Under the pieces are notes generated by a model, which was given only the letters and a program-made list of their open reading frames with translations, made no database searches and was not told the origin of the DNA. From Thiomicrorhabdus sediminis (GTDB lineage: Bacteria > Pseudomonadota > Gammaproteobacteria > Thiomicrospirales > Thiomicrospiraceae), in the NCBI RefSeq assembly GCF_005885815.1, contig NZ_CP040602.1, forward strand, positions 325,630 through 389,629: a stretch of DNA of 64,000 bases. The letters are read 5' to 3'. Below, in pieces: positions 49,662 through 58,687 of this stretch; the first letter of the stretch is position 1; each line of letters opens with the position of its first letter. The position numbers and the translations under genes were made by a program.

Positions 49662-50405
49662 ATGTTTGATACCCACTGTCATCTCAATAGCCTCTATGCA
49701 TTATCCGCTTCTGAACTGTCTTCTTGTCTTAATTCGAAGCACTATTATTTAGCCGTTTCTAGCAAACAATCCGATTGGGATTCGACATTGGCGTTTTCAC
49801 GTGCACATGAGCTTGTTATGCCCGCATTAGGCATTCACCCATGGTTTGTGTCATCTCATGACGTGAATGTTCTGACTGAGCTAGAAGTTCGCCTGCAAAC
49901 CAATGAGGTTAATGCATTGGGTGAGATAGGCTTGGATTTCCAAAAAAAATACATAGCTGATAAGTCAAAACAGCTGGAATTCTGCCATTATCAATTAGCG
50001 CTTGCCGAGCGTTATCGCTTGCCGGTTTCATTACATATCATTAAAGCTCACAATGAGGCATTGGCATTACTCAAACAGTTTAATGTTACAGGTGTAGTAC
50101 ACGGTTTGGGTGCAAGCACCCAAATTGCTCAGAGCTATCTTTCCTTAGGTTTCAAAGTCGGCATCAATGGTGTGTCTTGTCGCAGTAATGCACGCCGTTA
50201 TCATGAATTGATCGATTTCTGCGGTATTGATAATTTAGTTTTGGAAACCGATTTTCCTAACATTATCTTGCCTGAGCACAATCGTGCGGCGTTATCTGAT
50301 ATAAAAATCATTGCTGATCTCATTGCCAAAAGGTTACAGCTTGATTACCTACAGGTCATTGCAAAAACCGATTATAATGCTCGACAAATTTTCCTAAACA
50401 CATAA
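49662..50405 (+). CDS. TatD family metal-dependent hydrolase
   Basis: This 247-residue TIM-barrel deoxyribonuclease-like protein has all metal ligands: His5 and His7 in DTHCHL, Glu88 in ALGEIGLD, His125 in SLHIIKA, His147 in VVHGLG and Asp197 in LETDFPN. TatD enzymes act on DNA 3' ends; YjjV or YcfH paralogues are close and cannot be told apart here. It starts right after the rplQ terminator with no clear ribosome site at the ATG, so the start is a little uncertain. tcdA follows after 19 bases and probably shares its transcript. Confidence 0.88.
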   Translation: MFDTHCHLNSLYALSASELSSCLNSKHYYLAVSSKQSDWDSTLAFSRAHELVMPALGIHPWFVSSHDVNVLTELEVRLQTNEVNALGEIGLDFQKKYIADKSKQLEFCHYQLALAERYRLPVSLHIIKAHNEALALLKQFNVTGVVHGLGASTQIAQSYLSLGFKVGINGVSCRSNARRYHELIDFCGIDNLVLETDFPNIILPEHNRAALSDIKIIADLIAKRLQLDYLQVIAKTDYNARQIFLNT

Positions 50406-50424
50406 TCTTCTATGTAGGTCATTT

Positions 50425-51168
50425 ATGGATATTAACAACCCGCTTTTTGAACGCAGTCGCCTGGTTTTTGATGATGCAGGCATTCAGGCCTTGGCTGATT
50501 CTCATGTCTTACTTGCCGGAGTTGGCGGTGTCGGTGGGTTTGTTGCCGAGGCGTTAGCACGTGCCGGGGTTGGCGAATTGACCTTGGTTGATCATGATGA
50601 TGTTGCACCTTCCAACAAAAATCGCCAAATCGTTGCCCTGGATAATACGCTTGGACAAAACAAAGCACAAGTTATGGCAGAGCGCATAGCTCAGATAAAC
50701 CCAAACTGTAAGGTTCATATCAATAACAGCTTCTTAACCCCGGAAATGATGGAGCCTTTGTTGATGACCGAATTCGATTATGTGATTGACGCTATCGATA
50801 GTCTTAATTGCAAGGTCGCGCTGGTAGCAACCGCGTATAAAATGAAACGTCCGGTGGTGTCGAGTATGGGTGCAGGCCGTCGCATTGATCCAGCTAAAAT
50901 CGCTTTGTCTGATATCTCTAAAACCCATGGCTGTGCTTTAGCGCGCAATATGCGTCAACGTTTAAAAAAACAGGGCATTAAAAAAGGCGTGATGACGGTA
51001 TTTTCCAGTGAAGTGCCTAAAGAGCCGGGTCCTATGGAATCGATTCAGGGTGCGCGTGGACGTGTCGTTAACGGTACAGCGAGTTATATGCCGGGTATTT
51101 TTGGCTTGATGTTAGCGGGTTACGTTATTTCCGCTTTGGCAAGTCAGGCTCAGACTAATCATCAGTAA
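50425..51168 (+). CDS. tcdA: tRNA threonylcarbamoyladenosine dehydratase
   Basis: This E1-like ATP-dependent enzyme cyclises t6A37 of tRNA to ct6A. The 247 residues show the nucleotide loop AGVGGVGGFVAEALARAG (residues 31-48), the acidic VDHDDV, SNKNRQ with the adenylation arginine, and DAIDSLNCKV. TcdA was formerly called CsdL/YgdL and may receive help from the sulfur acceptor CsdE. It is slightly shorter than the E. coli form at the C-terminus. ThiF/MoeB alternatives are less likely because no thiS or moaD context exists and the RGRVVNGTASYMPG tail is TcdA-like. Confidence 0.92.
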   Translation: MDINNPLFERSRLVFDDAGIQALADSHVLLAGVGGVGGFVAEALARAGVGELTLVDHDDVAPSNKNRQIVALDNTLGQNKAQVMAERIAQINPNCKVHINNSFLTPEMMEPLLMTEFDYVIDAIDSLNCKVALVATAYKMKRPVVSSMGAGRRIDPAKIALSDISKTHGCALARNMRQRLKKQGIKKGVMTVFSSEVPKEPGPMESIQGARGRVVNGTASYMPGIFGLMLAGYVISALASQAQTNHQ

Positions 51169-51244
51169 ACTAAGATTATCATTATCTTCAGATGTCTATC
51201 CATAAAAAAATGGATGTAGCGGCGTTTTATTCTTACGGCACCTG

Positions 51245-51598
51245 TTAATTCAGGTAACGTGCTATGTAGTTGATGACATTTTCAGACTGGCATCCTTGGT
51301 TAAGAATGATCTGATTTGCATGCCTTTCAAAAGAAAGCTGGTAAGAATTAAAAAGTGTTTCCAGTTCCATTTTGTCAGTCAGGTGTAAGCTGTTTTTAAT
51401 GTCTTCAAGTGCCTGTTTTCTTGCTTGACTGAGTTTGTCTTGGTAGTGGTGATGTTCGCGTGAACTCAGGTGGATATTGCACTTTTTAATGATTTCTCCT
51501 GCAACAGCGATACGACTATGCTGGAGCACGTTGTTACCGGCGAATGCTTGAGCCAAAATCAGGTTGCAGAATGTGAATAATATTAGAGCGTTTTTCAT
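51245..51598 (-). CDS. Hypothetical exported protein, 117 residues
   Basis: I do not recognise a family. Residues 1-20 are a signal peptide (MKNALILFTFCNLILAQAFA, cleavage after AFA). The mature part is charged and mostly helical, with two cysteines (in KKCNIHL and NQGCQSE) that could form a disulfide outside the cytoplasm, and a histidine stretch SSREHHHYQ. No TM segment remains after cleavage. It lies between tcdA (convergent) and the DUF2927 gene on the same strand, 125 bases downstream of the latter. Confidence 0.6.
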   Translation of the reverse strand: MKNALILFTFCNLILAQAFAGNNVLQHSRIAVAGEIIKKCNIHLSSREHHHYQDKLSQARKQALEDIKNSLHLTDKMELETLFNSYQLSFERHANQIILNQGCQSENVINYIARYLN

Positions 51599-51723
51599 TT
51601 GAGTGATTTATTAAGTGGTTAATAAGTATATGTGCTTAATGTATCACTGTTCTTATGAAAATAGTACCTTTTTCAATTAGAGTTTTTTATGGTTTATAAC
51701 AAATATAACTTGGGTCTAATGGG

Positions 51724-52560
51724 CTATTCTAGATAGGCATTCAAGCCACCTTTATTCACCAGATGTTGGGCATTGTCGATAATGCCTTGTTGCTGCAATT
51801 GGGTAATAATCGCTTTGATAATTGGTTGGCTACGCTTGCGTGACATGCCGGCTTTGATCTGTCGGTCATATAAAATGGTCAAAAACAGATAGTCCAAGCC
51901 GGTCAGTAATTCAATTTTGCTGACATCATTGGCGATACTTGGATTGACCCAGTCTGAATCGTTCGGTAATCCCATCACCTGGGTGGTTTCCTCAACAATA
52001 CAAGAGACCAATAGCCCCTTGCTGAACAAATGATCAACCGGTAAAACAATTTGTGCTTCACTAATGGCGTCAGAATGTGTTTTAAAACTGCCCATACAAT
52101 GACTCTCACGGGCGATATTGCTGACATTTGAGCTGGTGAATTGGCGAATAACTTGGTTGTAATGGCGATCCCGAGTGATATGGATTAATAGGTTGGCTTT
52201 GTGTTTGCCGCTAGGTTGGATGTTATGTTTGGTGATTTCGGCCAAATGCTTTAGGTGAATGGAAAAAAGGTTTTCCACCATCGTATTTTGCGGCAGGTCA
52301 TGATATTGAAACCGGTAATAGATCGGTTGCTGCCATTTGAGAATCCGTTGTGCGGTAGAGCGGTATTCGTTTTTTAGCGCAATCTCGTTGAAAGCCTTAA
52401 GGATATAGGTCGGCGATTGCCACTCGTCGAGGTTTTGTGCTTGAGCAGCATTGTCAAGTGGAAGGCTAATACAAATCATTAACAGCGCTAAGAGAAAACA
52501 GTCGGCCATCCGCTTGCGTATTTTCGGTTGAATAAAGAACTGAAAAGCCGACTGTTTCAT
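51724..52560 (-). CDS. DUF2927 domain-containing exported protein
   Basis: This is a 278-residue protein with an N-terminal hydrophobic export signal near residues 20-42 (CFLLALLMICISL, then AAQA). The conserved DUF2927 core includes CIVEETTQVMGLPNDSDWVNPSIAND and LTGLDYLFLTILYDRQIKAGM, cited here as motifs. The EExTQxxGLPND pattern resembles a metallopeptidase-type helix but lacks a clear HExxH, so activity is unproven. Its ATG lies 18 bases after the uvrA stop on the same strand, so it may be transcribed with uvrA. Confidence 0.78.
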   Translation of the reverse strand: MKQSAFQFFIQPKIRKRMADCFLLALLMICISLPLDNAAQAQNLDEWQSPTYILKAFNEIALKNEYRSTAQRILKWQQPIYYRFQYHDLPQNTMVENLFSIHLKHLAEITKHNIQPSGKHKANLLIHITRDRHYNQVIRQFTSSNVSNIARESHCMGSFKTHSDAISEAQIVLPVDHLFSKGLLVSCIVEETTQVMGLPNDSDWVNPSIANDVSKIELLTGLDYLFLTILYDRQIKAGMSRKRSQPIIKAIITQLQQQGIIDNAQHLVNKGGLNAYLE

Positions 52561-52578
52561 AACATCACCTCTTAAGCG

Positions 52579-55386
52579 CTAGAGCAGCTTTTTTAAGTAG
52601 TGTCCGGTATGTGATTGTTTGCTGTTGGCAACTTCTTCCGGGCTACCTTGAGCGATAATCTGTCCACCGCCGGAACCGCCTTCAGGCCCCAAGTCGATTA
52701 CCCAGTCGGCGGTTTTAATCACATCGAGGTTGTGTTCGATAATGACAATGGTATTGCCCTGGTCGCGTAAATGGCGAATCACCTTTAACAGCAGTTCAAT
52801 ATCGTGGAAGTGTAATCCGGTAGTCGGTTCATCAAGAATATACAGTGTATTACCGGTATCACGTTTGGACAGCTCTTTAGCTAGTTTAACGCGCTGTGCT
52901 TCACCACCGGAAAGCGTGGTCGCGCTTTGCCCGAGTTTGATATAACCCAGACCCACCTCAATCAACATCTGCAACTTACGCGCAATCACCGGAATCGAAT
53001 CGAAAAACGCTCGCGCGTCTTCAACGGTCATCTCCAGAATTTCGTGGATGTTTTTGCCTTTATATTGAATCTGTAATGTTTCACGATTATAGCGCGCGCC
53101 ATGACAAACATCGCAAGGTACATAGACGTCCGGTAAGAAATGCATTTCCACCTTAAGGACGCCGTCCCCCTGACAGGCTTCGCAACGTCCACCTTTGACA
53201 TTGAAACTGAAACGCCCCGGTGTATAGCCGCGCGCGCGCGATTCAGGCGTTGCCGACAGCAATTCACGAATCGGGGTAAATAGGCCTGTATAGGTCGCCG
53301 GGTTGGAACGTGGTGTGCGCCCGATGGCCGATTGGTCGATATTCACCGATTTATCAAAGTGCTCAAACCCTTCTACCGATTTATAAGGTGCGACATTAAG
53401 CTGGGCGCCATTTAATTGATTGGCTGCTAGTTTGCTTAGGGTGCCGTTAATCAAGGTTGATTTTCCCGAACCGGAAACCCCCGTGACACAGGTAAGCAGT
53501 TTGGCAGGAATGTTCAGTTCGACATCTTTTAGGTTGTTGCCGCTAGCCCCCTTGATGGTCAGCCACTTATCTTTTTCAGGCGATAAACGCTCTTTGGGAA
53601 CTTCAATCTGGCGAATGCCTTTAAGAAACTGTCCGGTCAAAGAGTCGGGGTTGTCGGTAACTTGCTGTGGCGTACCCGATGCCATAATGCGACCACCATG
53701 AATCCCGGCGCCTGGGCCTATATCAAGGACGTAGTCTGCCGCACGAATGGCATCCTCATCATGTTCAACAACTATGACCGTATTGCCTAAGTCGCGAAGA
53801 TGGGTCAAGGTCGCCAACAGGCGGTCGTTATCACGTTGGTGTAGCCCGATAGACGGTTCATCAAGTACATACATAACGCCGACCAAGCCGGCACCGATTT
53901 GCGAGGCCAGGCGGATTCGTTGCGCCTCACCACCGGATAGGGTGTCGGCACTCCGGCTCAACGTTAAATAATTCAAGCCGACATTGACCAAGAAAGTCAG
54001 GCGATCATGCACCTCTTTAATGATCTTGCTGGCGATTTCGCCTTTGGCGCCGGACAAACTCAGGTTGCTGAAGATTTCATGCAGCTCGCCAACCGGTAAC
54101 TCGGTTAAAGACGGTAGGCTATAATCATTGATAAAGACATGACGCGCGGCTTGATTGAGGCGTGTACCCTGGCAGCTAGGACAAGGCGTGGTGACACGAT
54201 ATTTTTCCAGTTCCTCACGTACCGCACGGCTTTCGGTCTCGGCAAAACGACGTTCCATATTCGGGATGACGCCTTCAAAGCGGCGCGTGTCGCTGTATTT
54301 GCCGTGCGGTAACGGAATTTTCTCACGACCGGAACCGAACAAAATGATTTTACGTTGTTTTTCTTCCAGTTCTTGCCAAGGGGTTTCAATATCGAATTGA
54401 TAATAATCCGCCAGCGCTTTCAGTAGGTCGTAATAATATTTATGACGGCGGTCCCAGCCTCGAATCGCGCCACCGGCCAAGCTCAGTTCGGCATGGGTGA
54501 TGACACGGTTTTCATCAAAACTGTCTTTCAACCCTAGGCCGTCACAAGTCGGGCAGGCGCCATGCGGGTTGTTGAAAGAGAAAATACGGGGTTCGAGCTC
54601 CGAAACAGAGTAACCGCAATGTGGACAGGCGAACTTTTCCGAAAACAGCAGCTCGAAATCATCGTCTTCATCCATTGGCAGCACTTTGGCAATCCCTTCG
54701 GCGAGACGCAAGGCCGTTTCAAACGATTCGGCCAAACGCTGTTTCAGGTCGTCACGTACCTTAAAGCGATCGACAATGACTTCGATATCATGTTTTTTGT
54801 TTTTATCCAGCTCGATCGAACCATCCAGCTCACGGATTTCGCCATCGATACGGGCACGGATAAACCCTTGCGCCTGCAACTCGTCGAGTAGCTGATGATG
54901 TTCGCCTTTTTTGCCACGGATAATCGGTGCGATCAACAGGCATTTAGTGCCTTCTGGCAAGGTTAGGGTGTGGTCGACCATCTGGCTGACGGTTTGCGCT
55001 TCCAGATCACAGTCATGTTCCGGACAGCGGGGCGTTCCGGCGCGGGCAAACAGCAAGCGTAGGTAATCGTAGATTTCGGTGACCGTACCTACGGTAGAGC
55101 GTGGATTGTGAGATGTGGATTTCTGCTCGATGGAAATCGCCGGTGACAGTCCCTCGATATGGTCAACATCGGGTTTTTCCATTACCGATAGGAATTGACG
55201 CGCATAGGCGGAAAGCGATTCGACATAGCGACGCTGGCCTTCGGCGTAGATGGTGTCAAACGCGAGAGAGGATTTCCCCGAGCCGGACAGGCCGGTAATC
55301 ACAATCAATTTGTCGCGCGGCAATGTCACATCAATGTTTTTTAGATTGTGAGTGCGCGCACCGCGAATAACAATTTCTTCGAGCAT
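52579..55386 (-). CDS. uvrA: UvrABC excinuclease subunit A
   Basis: This DNA-damage sensor of nucleotide excision repair loads UvrB at lesions. The 935 residues carry two ABC ATPase units: Walker A at GLSGSGKSS (residues 32-40) and GVSGSGKST, two LSGGEAQR signatures, and zinc modules CPHCGYS...CPTCDG and CEACQGDG...[13 protein letters not shown] 55386 ([10 protein letters not shown]) is preferred; a TTG three codons earlier has no better ribosome site. No LexA box of CTGT-N8-ACAG form is visible upstream. The DUF2927 gene follows closely. Confidence 0.98.
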   Translation of the reverse strand: MLEEIVIRGARTHNLKNIDVTLPRDKLIVITGLSGSGKSSLAFDTIYAEGQRRYVESLSAYARQFLSVMEKPDVDHIEGLSPAISIEQKSTSHNPRSTVGTVTEIYDYLRLLFARAGTPRCPEHDCDLEAQTVSQMVDHTLTLPEGTKCLLIAPIIRGKKGEHHQLLDELQAQGFIRARIDGEIRELDGSIELDKNKKHDIEVIVDRFKVRDDLKQRLAESFETALRLAEGIAKVLPMDEDDDFELLFSEKFACPHCGYSVSELEPRIFSFNNPHGACPTCDGLGLKDSFDENRVITHAELSLAGGAIRGWDRRHKYYYDLLKALADYYQFDIETPWQELEEKQRKIILFGSGREKIPLPHGKYSDTRRFEGVIPNMERRFAETESRAVREELEKYRVTTPCPSCQGTRLNQAARHVFINDYSLPSLTELPVGELHEIFSNLSLSGAKGEIASKIIKEVHDRLTFLVNVGLNYLTLSRSADTLSGGEAQRIRLASQIGAGLVGVMYVLDEPSIGLHQRDNDRLLATLTHLRDLGNTVIVVEHDEDAIRAADYVLDIGPGAGIHGGRIMASGTPQQVTDNPDSLTGQFLKGIRQIEVPKERLSPEKDKWLTIKGASGNNLKDVELNIPAKLLTCVTGVSGSGKSTLINGTLSKLAANQLNGAQLNVAPYKSVEGFEHFDKSVNIDQSAIGRTPRSNPATYTGLFTPIRELLSATPESRARGYTPGRFSFNVKGGRCEACQGDGVLKVEMHFLPDVYVPCDVCHGARYNRETLQIQYKGKNIHEILEMTVEDARAFFDSIPVIARKLQMLIEVGLGYIKLGQSATTLSGGEAQRVKLAKELSKRDTGNTLYILDEPTTGLHFHDIELLLKVIRHLRDQGNTIVIIEHNLDVIKTADWVIDLGPEGGSGGGQIIAQGSPEEVANSKQSHTGHYLKKLL

Positions 55387-55531
55387 AGAATTCAAAACCC
55401 TAAATTGGTTGCAAAGCCGCCATTATAGCAAGAATTGCATTTTAAGAGGCCAATCTATCTATTAATTCAAATGCTTAGCACAAGCGTTTTCGCCAATAGA
55501 GTAAAGCATAAGCGGGCTTTGCAGGCTTGTT

Positions 55532-56287
55532 TTAGTAATGCAAAATCATGCTGCCGTTTAAAGTGATGGTGATCTCACTTTGTCCGCTTTCTATAACCGG
55601 CGCACTACGGGTGGCAAAACTGGCTACATCGGCTTGTGCCATTACCGCCCGTGGTTGAATAAAGGGTTGGTTCTGACGGATTTGGGTATTGGTGATTTGG
55701 AAACTCTGTGCGCCAAAGTCCTCGGCGATGCTTTGCGCTTGTTGACGGAACTTGGCAATTGCTTGGCTTTGCAATTTTTTCAACACCTGCTCACGACGTT
55801 GGTCGGAAACCGAAAAGTGCATCGATTGGTAATTGAGAATATCTTGTAAGCGTTCAACGGCTTTGAGTAGGTCAGGATTATTTTCCATGGCAAGGCTCAA
55901 TACCTGTTTACCACGCCAGTTTTTGATGGTCTGTTTGACATAGACAGGGTAGACCGAATAATGCTCGGTTTTGCTGATGATCTGCGGATACTTTTGCAAT
56001 ACACGCATTGCCGATTGTATTGTACGGTTAATATCGCGTGTGACTTCTTGAGCACTGCCACCTTCGGCGACACTGTTAAAACGGATGATCAGTTCGTCAT
56101 TATCAACCTGAGTTTTTTGCTGTATCTCAAAATGAACACGGTGGCTGCTATCAAGCGAGGTTTCGCTGGCCCAAACATGAGAGGTTTGCATCATGCCCGC
56201 CACAAACAACACAAGGCCGCTAATTAATAGCTTCAAGTGTGTTGAGCGTTCTGGGAATAAACCTGTTTTCTGGATTGAAGAGGTCAT
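55532..56287 (-). CDS. SIMPL domain-containing exported protein (DUF541)
   Basis: This is a 251-residue protein with an N-terminal hydrophobic signal near residues 18-40 ending VWA. The SIMPL domain shows the typical N-terminal beta-strand (DELIIRFNSVAEGGS), the long helical middle with RTIQSAMRVLQKY and the C-terminal QSEITITLNGSMIL. Family members form periplasmic oligomers of unclear function (E. coli YggE lowers oxidative damage). GGAGAACGAGC lies before the ATG. It is monocistronic, upstream of and parallel to uvrA. Confidence 0.85.
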   Translation of the reverse strand: MTSSIQKTGLFPERSTHLKLLISGLVLFVAGMMQTSHVWASETSLDSSHRVHFEIQQKTQVDNDELIIRFNSVAEGGSAQEVTRDINRTIQSAMRVLQKYPQIISKTEHYSVYPVYVKQTIKNWRGKQVLSLAMENNPDLLKAVERLQDILNYQSMHFSVSDQRREQVLKKLQSQAIAKFRQQAQSIAEDFGAQSFQITNTQIRQNQPFIQPRAVMAQADVASFATRSAPVIESGQSEITITLNGSMILHY

Positions 56288-56398
56288 GCTCGTTCTCCTT
56301 AGTCATTCGATACTTTCGGTCAGCCGTTTATAGTATGCAAGGCTCTTGGGTTTGAGTTTGATTATATACCTTAGTAAATCCAATAGAGCAGGATAAAG

Positions 56399-56407
56399 TG
56401 GTATAAT
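56399..56407 (+). promoter_or_regulatory. Extended -10 promoter before the YajR-like gene
   Basis: TGGTATAAT (TATAAT at 56402-56407) has no good -35 partner, consistent with an extended -10 promoter driving the MFS gene and perhaps ssb. Confidence 0.45.
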
Positions 56408-56539
56408 TTTGCGCTATTGTTTTTATCTGCAAGCCCGTTGCTTTCTGTTCTGTTCTAAAGCCTATTATCGATGGCTAATGATATAAAACTGTGACGAAAT
56501 ATTTACTGCTAACTTAATAATGTTTGACCTGTATTATTC

Positions 56540-57931
56540 ATGATTTTAGAAAACCCTGACAAGATGCATCCCAACGAAAAGCGTGCGGCGCTATCGATTG
56601 CCGGTATTTTTTCCACACGTATGCTCGGCCTGTTTATGATTTTTCCGGTTTTTGCGCTGTTTGCCGAAACCGAATTTGAAAATATCACCGGGCTGCAAAT
56701 CGGTATCGCCATTGGTATCTACGGCCTGACGCAAGCGTTGCTACAAATTCCATATGGAATGCTGTCGGATCGTTTCGGGCGTAAGCCGCTGATTATTGTC
56801 GGTATGCTGGTGTTTATGTTGGGGTCGGTGGTTTGCGCTCTGGCCGATTCGATAGAGATGATGATTATCGGCCGTGCCTTGCAGGGAATGGGTGCGGTGG
56901 CCGCGGTATTAATGGCTTCGGTTGCCGATTTGGTCACCGAACAGTTCCGTTTGCGCGCCATGTCGATTGTCGGCATGACCATCGGCTTGTCGTTTACCTT
57001 ATCGTTGATTGCCGGGCCTTTATTGGCAAGCTGGTTTGGTGTTCGGGGTATCTTCTGGGTCACCGCCGTATTGGCGATTATCGGCATGTTGTTGGTTTGG
57101 TTTGCCATGCCCGCCATTAAAAAACAGAGTTTTCAGCGTGAAGCCGAAGCGGTGCCGAGTGATTTTCTGGCCATTTTGAAACATACCCAGTTATTACGTT
57201 TGGACTTGGGTGTTTTTGTATTGCATGCCATTTTGACGGCAATGTTTATCGTTATTCCTCTGAGTTTGAGAGACTCGGGTGGTTTAATCAGTACCGAACA
57301 TTGGATGATTTACCTGCCGGTGATGTTGCTGTCGTTTGTTTTGATGGTGCCGTTTATTATTCAAGCGGAAAGTAAAGGGCGCATGAAGCAGGTTTTTGTG
57401 GGCGCCATTGCCACCATTTTATTGATGCAGCTTGCTTTTATGACCGAGCAGAGTTTCTGGAGCCTGTTTTTCTGGCTGTTAATCTTTTTTACCGCCTTTA
57501 ATTTATTGGAGGCTTCGTTACCGTCTTTGGTGGTCAAGTTGTCACCGGCGGATAAGAAAGGAACCGCTAGCGGAATCTATTCAACTAGTCAATTTATCGG
57601 TGCGGCAGTCGGTGGTGTTTTAGGCGGATATTTTTATCAGCATTATGGTTATAATGGGGTATTTGAATTTACCGCAGTGCTGGCGGCGATCTGGTTGATT
57701 GTAGCCTATAGCATGGAAAAACCATTGCCTTTAAGTATCGCCTCGGTGCCGATTTCACCGATAAGCGAAGCCGATGTCGAGTCGATTACCGAACAGCTGC
57801 TGGCTTATGATGGTATCTATGAAGTGGTGGTGATTGTCGAAGAGCAAAGAGCTTATTTTAAAATCGACAGAACCCAGGTAAATGAAGTAGCATTAATAGA
57901 CTATATCGAAAATAGTCAGCAGACCAATTAA
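56540..57931 (+). CDS. MFS transporter, YajR-like with C-terminal ferredoxin-fold domain
   Basis: This is a 463-residue major facilitator with 12 hydrophobic spans. Motif A reads GMLSDRFGRKPL, and QIGIAIGIYGLTQALLQIP closely parallels E. coli YajR. After the last span (about residue 395) comes a soluble tail of about 65 residues (ADVESITEQLLAYDGIYEVVVI as the core), matching the YAM ferredoxin-like domain of YajR. The substrate is unknown. Start ATG 56540 has no strong ribosome site; ATG 56564 is possible. ssb follows after 27 bases. Confidence 0.88.
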   Translation: MILENPDKMHPNEKRAALSIAGIFSTRMLGLFMIFPVFALFAETEFENITGLQIGIAIGIYGLTQALLQIPYGMLSDRFGRKPLIIVGMLVFMLGSVVCALADSIEMMIIGRALQGMGAVAAVLMASVADLVTEQFRLRAMSIVGMTIGLSFTLSLIAGPLLASWFGVRGIFWVTAVLAIIGMLLVWFAMPAIKKQSFQREAEAVPSDFLAILKHTQLLRLDLGVFVLHAILTAMFIVIPLSLRDSGGLISTEHWMIYLPVMLLSFVLMVPFIIQAESKGRMKQVFVGAIATILLMQLAFMTEQSFWSLFFWLLIFFTAFNLLEASLPSLVVKLSPADKKGTASGIYSTSQFIGAAVGGVLGGYFYQHYGYNGVFEFTAVLAAIWLIVAYSMEKPLPLSIASVPISPISEADVESITEQLLAYDGIYEVVVIVEEQRAYFKIDRTQVNEVALIDYIENSQQTN

Positions 57932-57958
57932 TCTTAGAGATGGAAAGAGAGAGAATTT

Positions 57959-58543
57959 ATGCGTGGTGTCAATAAAGTCATTTTGGTGGGAACCCTTGGC
58001 GCAGATCCAGAGGTCAAATATGCAGCCAATGGTAATGCTATCGCCAATTTAAGTGTTGCGACCAGTGAAGAGTGGAACGACAAAAGCACTGGGCAGAAGC
58101 AGCAGAAAACCGAATGGCACCGTGTTTCCATGTTCGGCAAACTGGCTGAAGTGGCTGGTCAATATCTAACCAAAGGTTCTCAGGTTTACCTTGAAGGTAA
58201 ATTGCAGACGCGTAAGTGGCAAGATCAAAATGGTCAGGATCGTTACACCACCGAAGTGGTATTGAGCGGCTTTGACGGTAAGATGGAAATGCTTGGCGGT
58301 GGCGCTAATGCACGTCAGAATGATGGTGGTTTCAATCAGATGCCGCAGCAGCAAGCTCCACAACAGAACCGAGCTAATCCAGCTATGCAGCAGCCAATGG
58401 GGCAGCAAGGCGGTTTCAATCAAGCGCCACAGCAAGGTATGCAGCAGAATGTTCAGCCAATGGGAGGGCAGCAGCCGGTCCAGCAGCAACAGGCTCCGGC
58501 TTATATGCCTAATGATTTTGAAGACGATGATGTGCCGTTCTGA
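57959..58543 (+). CDS. ssb: Single-stranded DNA-binding protein
   Basis: This is an OB-fold tetramer that coats single-stranded DNA in replication, repair and recombination. The 194 residues have the N-terminal OB domain ([17 protein letters not shown], then [16 protein letters not shown] and [10 protein letters not shown]), a glutamine/glycine/proline-rich linker from about residue 115, and the acidic interaction tip [19 protein letters not shown] precedes the ATG. It lies near uvrA as in many gammaproteobacteria, though a MFS and a SIMPL gene are interposed. Confidence 0.98.
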   Translation: MRGVNKVILVGTLGADPEVKYAANGNAIANLSVATSEEWNDKSTGQKQQKTEWHRVSMFGKLAEVAGQYLTKGSQVYLEGKLQTRKWQDQNGQDRYTTEVVLSGFDGKMEMLGGGANARQNDGGFNQMPQQQAPQQNRANPAMQQPMGQQGGFNQAPQQGMQQNVQPMGGQQPVQQQQAPAYMPNDFEDDDVPF

Positions 58544-58591
58544 TTGCGACAATACTGTTAATTGTTAAGTTAACGTTTGCATACTCTTACA

Positions 58592-58617
58592 AAAACCTGC
58601 CTTAGAGCAGGTTTTTT
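58592..58617 (+). terminator. Terminator after ssb
   Basis: AACCTGC pairs with GCAGGTT around CTTAGA, flanked by A and T runs, 48 bases after the ssb stop. Confidence 0.88.
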
Positions 58618-58660
58618 ATGTCTAAGAAAAAATAAATGTTACTGTTGATAATAAAACTCA

Positions 58661-58687
58661 AAAGCCCCGTTTAATCGGGGCTTTTTT
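58661..58687 (-). terminator. Terminator overlapping the end of the GGDEF-EAL gene
   Basis: AAAGCCCCG pairs with CGGGGCTTT around GTTTAAT. It is symmetric enough to work on both strands. The stop codon of the minus-strand gene (58671-58673) sits in the loop, so the last codons of the gene form one arm. Confidence 0.82.

Noticed and set aside
50425-51168. ThiF or MoeB adenylyltransferase
   Set aside because: The C-terminal part and the lack of thiamine or molybdopterin genes nearby favour TcdA.
51198-51215. ATCCAT-A6-ATGGAT hairpin after tcdA as a terminator
   Set aside because: The stem is short and AT-rich and no T run follows on the plus strand; too weak to call.
55387-55531. LexA-controlled promoter for uvrA
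   Set aside because: No CTGT-N8-ACAG-like box is visible in the 145 bases upstream.
56540-57931. Drug-efflux pump assignment for the MFS gene
   Set aside because: Motif A alone does not define a drug pump; the C-terminal ferredoxin-like tail fits YajR, whose substrate is unknown.
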